NCBI GenBank assembly: GCA_002633005.1
Contig: NMRA01000533.1
Span: forward strand, 113,844-177,843
Length of the DNA: 64,000 nucleotides
Source: Phoronis australis
Lineage: Eukaryota; Phoronida; Phoronidae
Direction: 5' to 3'
A model generated the notes under the pieces. The model was not told the origin of the DNA. It saw nothing but the letters and a program-made list of their open reading frames with translations, and ran no database searches. This document shows positions 59,696 through 64,000 of the stretch, one piece after another (position 1 is the first letter of the stretch; every line of letters begins with the position of its first letter). Position numbers and translations under genes: made by a program.

Positions 59696-60440
59696 ATTAG
59701 TTCGAAAGTTACGAGTAGATTTGTTGCCAAGCTAATAATGATGGCTAGATATAATTGTAATTAATGAATAAGTAACTGGATTAGATTGTCTCAAAAAGTG
59801 GCAGGTGTACGTGTGATTGATTTACAAAGATAATTACGCTGTAGATGATGATAATGTTGATGGTGATGACGACGACGACGAGAACGACGACGATGATGAT
59901 TACGGTGGTGCTGGTTATTGTGATGGTTTAGTCTCGATTGAATTGCCAAACAACTGATATACGGTTAGAAGTTTAAATATACAGTAACCACCCGTCTGCG
60001 TTGACAACCATTTCCGCTGTGGTGCTTGCTCCTGCATCCCTAAATCTTGAAAATGTGATGATGAAAATGACTGCAATCCATAAATCAAAAGGTTATATTT
60101 TCTAGATCAGCATTCGGCTTCAAACTCGCCTTCTTTGAGGTGTCCAACTCTGTCGTCCAATGTCTAAAACTTGATGTTAGTTACCAAGCGGCCTCGTCAT
60201 TGTCTTGTAATTTGGTTTCAGCCTCACCCAGTCTCTGCTTTAGACAGCGTCATCGATTTTTGATCAAATTAGTTTCAAATTTCAACCTAAATGGTTTTAC
60301 CTCTTGAAAGTCGGTTTTACTAGCTGAGACTGCTTGTGATTTAGCACTTATCGTTTTTTGTAGATGTATGTCCTTGTTTCCCTGCGATATTAGAAAATTA
60401 ATCTGCGTACCGCAGAATTAAGGATCCGACACATGCTAAC
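59696..60440. repeat. Resumed intron of the CUB3 module
   Basis: Matches 28974-29640 after CUB1: GTTACGAGTAGATTTGTTGC, AATAAGTAACTGGA, the GAT/GAC tract at 59848-59920 and the coiled-coil remnant on the minus strand at 60115-60385. It proves that the sequence 46869-59693 was inserted into a pre-existing module intron. Confidence 0.8.
60115..60385 (-). pseudogene. Second copy of the coiled-coil LINE ORF1-like fragment
   Basis: Minus-strand paralogue of 29370-29640 with KTDFQEVK, GEAETKLQDNDEA, VGHLKEGEFEAE surviving in different frames. Confidence 0.4.
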
Positions 60441-62054
60441 TCAAAACTGGAAATTATGATCTTATTTAGGAGCAATCACGTACACGAGCGTGTGTAAAAA
60501 TACCCTATGTGTACTGTAAAACATAGTTGAAGAATATGTAATCATCTTCGTGTTCATGGACCTATGCGACATACTCAGCTTAATTCCAACATGCGAAGTA
60601 CTTCTGCTGCAAAAAAACATATCGCCAACATTTTTGTATCAGACTAGCACAACGCATATTATCGCATCACGTGACCTCGTTAATATAAGTCTGGTTAAAG
60701 ACTTGTAGGGTTTCTGTTCCGTACTTCACACATTGTCAAAACAAGTGGCGTGCTAACCAATTTAAAAATGTTTCCAATACACATTACCACACCGGCTTAT
60801 GCACATTTGCATGTATATAAGCAAGGCCGTGGCAAGTAGCGTGAACCCGGCACTCCTCCACGTTCAAGGCTATCTATAGCTGCTTGAAGGATTCGAAACT
60901 CGCGCATAAGGGTAGGAATAAACAATTACGCACTGCCAAGGTCAAGTTGAGCTCTAAATTATTCAACCTTAGGGTTAGGCCAGGCTTGGAGGCATTTTCT
61001 AAGAAAGCGTTTCATGTAGCTCTGTGAAGGTGGCTTTTGTGTTTGTGAAGATGTCGAACATGAAAAAGACCACTTACACGGCTACATGTATAGCTGCACT
61101 GTCCTTCAAAGTAGCGGCCCCCAGCTACAATTCTTGGTGGTTCCTTTAGTTTAGTTAGTGCAGAAAAACACGCGGGCATCATTCAGTTACACGTGCTTTA
61201 TTACTGGTTGATGCAACCTCGGTAGTCTATGGTTACCTAAGAGTTGTCACGCAAGAAGCGTAACAGCAATTATTTCGTTTCTGCAGTAATGTTTAATAAC
61301 CGCGAGCTTGAAGCACCGACATGTACAATAACCAAAGATGTTGCCGATTTTCTGTTTCACACTTCTTGAACGTGAATTAAGCACCGATGTGTCAGTACAG
61401 CAGACCACAAATAGACTTTTTTCGTCAGTCACGCCAGTTTTTTTGCGAGAATTGACCAGCCAATCAGAAACGCTGGTGTAAAAATATTGCGGTTTGATAT
61501 TAGGTTATATTTTCGTGTTTTCAAGCCCCAGGCAGAAACGCAGAAAACCAGCGAGGTTGTAATTTTGCGTTGCTATGTACCGACGGAGAAATTGGCTAGT
61601 ATCCCTCAAACAAGCCTGAATTGCCAAAAAATACTAGTCAGTGGACATCACTTTTGGACCACTTTTTCGTTATGTGTCGTAAATTCGGTTGCAAAATTTA
61701 AATGTTCTGCATCGTATTATGGTGCCGAGATTTGGGGTTTTAAAGAAGAAAAATGCCTAAAATTCGCTTATGGGGGACTGCGAGTGAGGTACTGTGGAGC
61801 TCATAGCAGAGGTATGAAAATGCACAATAAAGGTGAAGGTGACTTACTTGTTCATGCTGGCATCTTTAAGTAAAAAATCCCGACTGGGTCTCAAGTCTAT
61901 GTTTTATTATTGTCAGATCGGTATCTAAGTCGGTTCTGTCCTATATTCCGGTTTTTATGGACGCAGTTGTGTGATAGTGACCAAGTAACAATAGCAGCAT
62001 GTTTCAACAAGAAAGAGCGGAGCTGAAGAAGATTTCTAAGCCAATTCGCAGTGC
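60441..62054. other. Sequence without a firm gene; weak LINE-like tail
   Basis: A frame at 61487-61873 (128 codons, no Met at its start) contains YYGAEIWGFKEEKCLKFA, which resembles the L-Y-G-x-E-x-W-G segment near the end of LINE proteins. The rest of the frame has no recognisable domain, so I do not call it a gene. Confidence 0.25.
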
Positions 62055-62330
62055 CGACTCATAAGTCGACTCCCTAGCCGACACTTCAGCCGACCGGCTG
62101 ATGGCCGGCTGATGGCATGCTAATGGCCGACCAGCTGTTCGCCTGCTATTTTTAGGCTACGGCAGCAGTTGCGTAATAGGTTGTGAGGCTCATACCACTT
62201 TGGGCGTCGATGCATATTCGTCTTAACACTGGGTTAAAAAATAACCTGGTTTTGCTCTCTCGGTTACACGAGTTTACGTCGGTTGTGAAACACCACTAAT
62301 TGACCTATCGCCAGGATTATGACGGACGGC
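62055..62330. repeat. Partial inverted copy of the GTCGGC element end
   Basis: The reverse complement matches about 41950-42180: ATTAGTGGTGTTACACAACCG, GTAACCGAGA, GCATCGAC, then GTCGGCTGATGGCC words. Only this end part is shared; the outermost terminus is missing. Confidence 0.6.
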
Positions 62331-63036
62331 TTAATTGACCAGTCAGAACGCAGCATTCGTGGCACACCTTCGTCTGCGTTTCCAAGCCGCCATTTTGCCC
62401 GACAAACCACACGCAGTCGAGTAAAAGTCAAGTTAGTCTATAGCTCAAGAAATTGTCCGATAAGAATGGGGAAACGGTGTTGATATAACGTGTGTAGCAC
62501 CGACAACCGTTATGCTGCTCCAGAATACTATCCCGTCATTTTTTGGCATGTCCTAAGCCGAAAAATGATGTTGAAAAGCGTAAACTATGGATCAAACTGT
62601 ACGGCCACACGGGCAACTGAACTTAGCGACGTTGCTTGATAACTCGAAGGCTATAATAAACACAGATATATTAGTTCCAAGATACGCACTTTTCAGTTTG
62701 GTGGCTATGGTGCAGGGCTATCCAAGATTTTGACTCCCGAGTTGGCTAGGTCTGGCCGCCTTTGTCTCGGCACCTGCTGGATCTCAACATTCTAGCGGTA
62801 GTCCCCGGAAATTGTTGTTTTCAAGGACATTTTTAATTCATGTTTTTTATGTATGTCAACCTAATGGACATTACTTTGTTTCGTATCAGAGGTACATTTT
62901 TGTTATTCATAAACCGTAAGCCGGCGTTCAACTGAACTTCTCTCCCGGTAAAAAGTCAGAGAGAGATTCGATCGGCACAGGGAAGGTCACTGGATTACTG
63001 CAGGAACTCAAAGCCTTGGTGTGGTATATCAATGCG
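62331..63036. other. Unique DNA before the LTR-like block
   Basis: No exon or repeat supported. Confidence 0.35.
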
Positions 63037-63979
63037 TGTTGTGGCCGATAAATGGCGCGCACGTGGTAAAAGTAAAACAACACACGAATACTTTAACAAT
63101 AGAATACGTCTATTAATTTGCAGCGTTGTGATTTACAAATTAAAGATTACAATAAGTTGTGAGACTGACGACTGAATGATTGAGACGAGATATCCCTACT
63201 AGAAAACTATTAATCAACAGTGACACCGGTTCCCGTAGCTACCGCACACGTTAACACAAAACAAGTCACAAATATTAATTTGCAGCGTTGTGATTTACAA
63301 ATTAAAGATTACAATAAGTTGTGAGACTGACGACTAACTGATTGAGACTAGGTATCCCTACTAGAAAACTACTAATCAGCAGTGCCACTGGTTCCCGTAG
63401 CTACCGCACACGTTAACACAAAACAAGTCACAACAGAACTAACCCTTCAGAACAACCACTAGCCAGTTCAAATTGACTAACAGGCTGAGACCAACGCCCG
63501 TGATAAATGTCTATACCTCAGATGTTCTTTTCCCCTTGACTCTTGGTCACTGAAGTTGTTCATCTGGCCCCGGCTTCGTCTTAGAAGTTTGAAGGTTATC
63601 TTCCAGCTCTGGAGTCGTGCCCCGTAGTCTGCAGTTTTGATCTAAGGTGGATCCAGTCTGCCCTGGTCTCGAGAGCCAGTGCTTTAAATATTAAACTAAG
63701 TGGCATCACGGATGGACCCACTCTGTATGTACATATATGTCCATCTCTCTATGACGAACTAACTGACCACGCGATGGACTCACTCTGCATGTACATATAT
63801 GCCCCTCTCCCTATAACTCAAAATTCTAGCATAGCTGCCACTATTCCTGTATTATTGCATAACTGCCTCTATTCCTGGGCTTTCAACATCAGAGCACTAT
63901 CCCTGGATTTAACTACCTCAGAGATAGCATATCCCCTGAAATTTATTGCACATGGAGGGCATAGCCTCATTATGTTACA
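63037..63979 (-). mobile_element. Probable LTR, minus orientation, with purine tract at the window edge
   Basis: The block starts TGTTGTGG and ends TGTTACA on the plus strand, thus TG...CA. Read on the minus strand, a purine-rich GGCAGCCAAGGGGGG lies directly before TGTAACA, as a polypurine tract lies before a 3' LTR. Length 943 bp. It contains two 162-bp tandem units (63112-63435). The other LTR and the internal region would lie to the right of the window, so this is a prediction from end structure only. Confidence 0.45.
63112..63435. repeat. Two tandem units of 162 bp
   Basis: ATTAATTTGCAGCGTTGTG begins at 63112 and again at 63274. The two units differ by a handful of substitutions and share CCCGTAGCTACCGCACACG and AACAAGTCACAA near their ends. 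Confidence 0.9.
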
Positions 63980-64000
63980 CCCCCCTTGGCTGCCGCAAAA

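Noticed and set aside
61487-61873. 128-codon frame as a host gene
   Set aside because: No Met start, no splice sites, and only one short stretch (YYGAEIWGF) resembles anything, namely a LINE tail.

Overview
The window looks like nuclear DNA of a marine invertebrate animal. It is AT-rich, has long introns with clean GT-AG boundaries, and is dense in decayed transposons of metazoan type (L1/Tx1-like LINE, Penelope-like element, Kolobok-like DNA transposon, RNase H LINE fragments). Extracellular CUB and sushi exons suit an invertebrate deuterostome such as a hemichordate, echinoderm or lancelet, but the phylum cannot be fixed from this sequence alone. No bacterial gene organisation is present.

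The only host gene I can support runs left to right on the plus strand: one sushi/CCP exon (6239-6412) and three CUB domains, each split over two exons: 15697-15877 + 28765-28949, 36673-36859 + 43133-43311, and 45126-45312 + 46647-46837. All outer boundaries are phase 1 and the intron inside each CUB is phase 2, so whole domains can be duplicated in frame. Introns are paralogous between modules, which shows tandem duplication of a genomic unit. It also provides built-in empty sites that delimit later insertions. Neither the first nor the last exon of the gene is in the window.

Left flank (1-15.6 kb): two copies of a segment of at least 4 kb (1-5.4 kb and 8.29-12.54 kb), each carrying the tail of an RNase H LINE on the minus strand, with the sushi exon between them; then a cluster of short variable-stem hairpins (13.45-13.74 kb) and an orphan exon-like fragment of a nuclease family (14.39 kb). 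CUB1 intron: a 9.27-kb insertion with CTTAAG arrays as inverted ends (15931-25200) and a 2.34-kb TIR insertion (25340-27683). Between CUB1 and CUB2: a third copy of the duplicated segment (30.46-34.02 kb), split by a Penelope-like element with a GIY-YIG domain and a hammerhead-ribozyme-like motif. CUB2 intron: a 5.05-kb TIR insertion with GTCGGC-rich ends. Downstream of CUB3: a 12.8-kb nested structure bounded by about 150-bp inverted repeats (46.87-59.69 kb). It holds a minus-strand gene with XPG/FEN1-like nuclease motifs and a CXC-like tail; that gene is split by a Kolobok-like transposon with exact TTAA duplications and a THAP domain, and a 5'-truncated L1/Tx1 LINE lies beside it. The right edge (63037-63979) looks like an LTR.

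The best candidate for something undescribed is the host of that nest. With both insertions removed it would be a TIR element of about 4.9 kb whose only visible gene is the XPG-like nuclease. Other strong items are the hairpin cluster, the hammerhead-like motif, the CTTAAG foldback element and the paired loss of two cysteines in CUB1.
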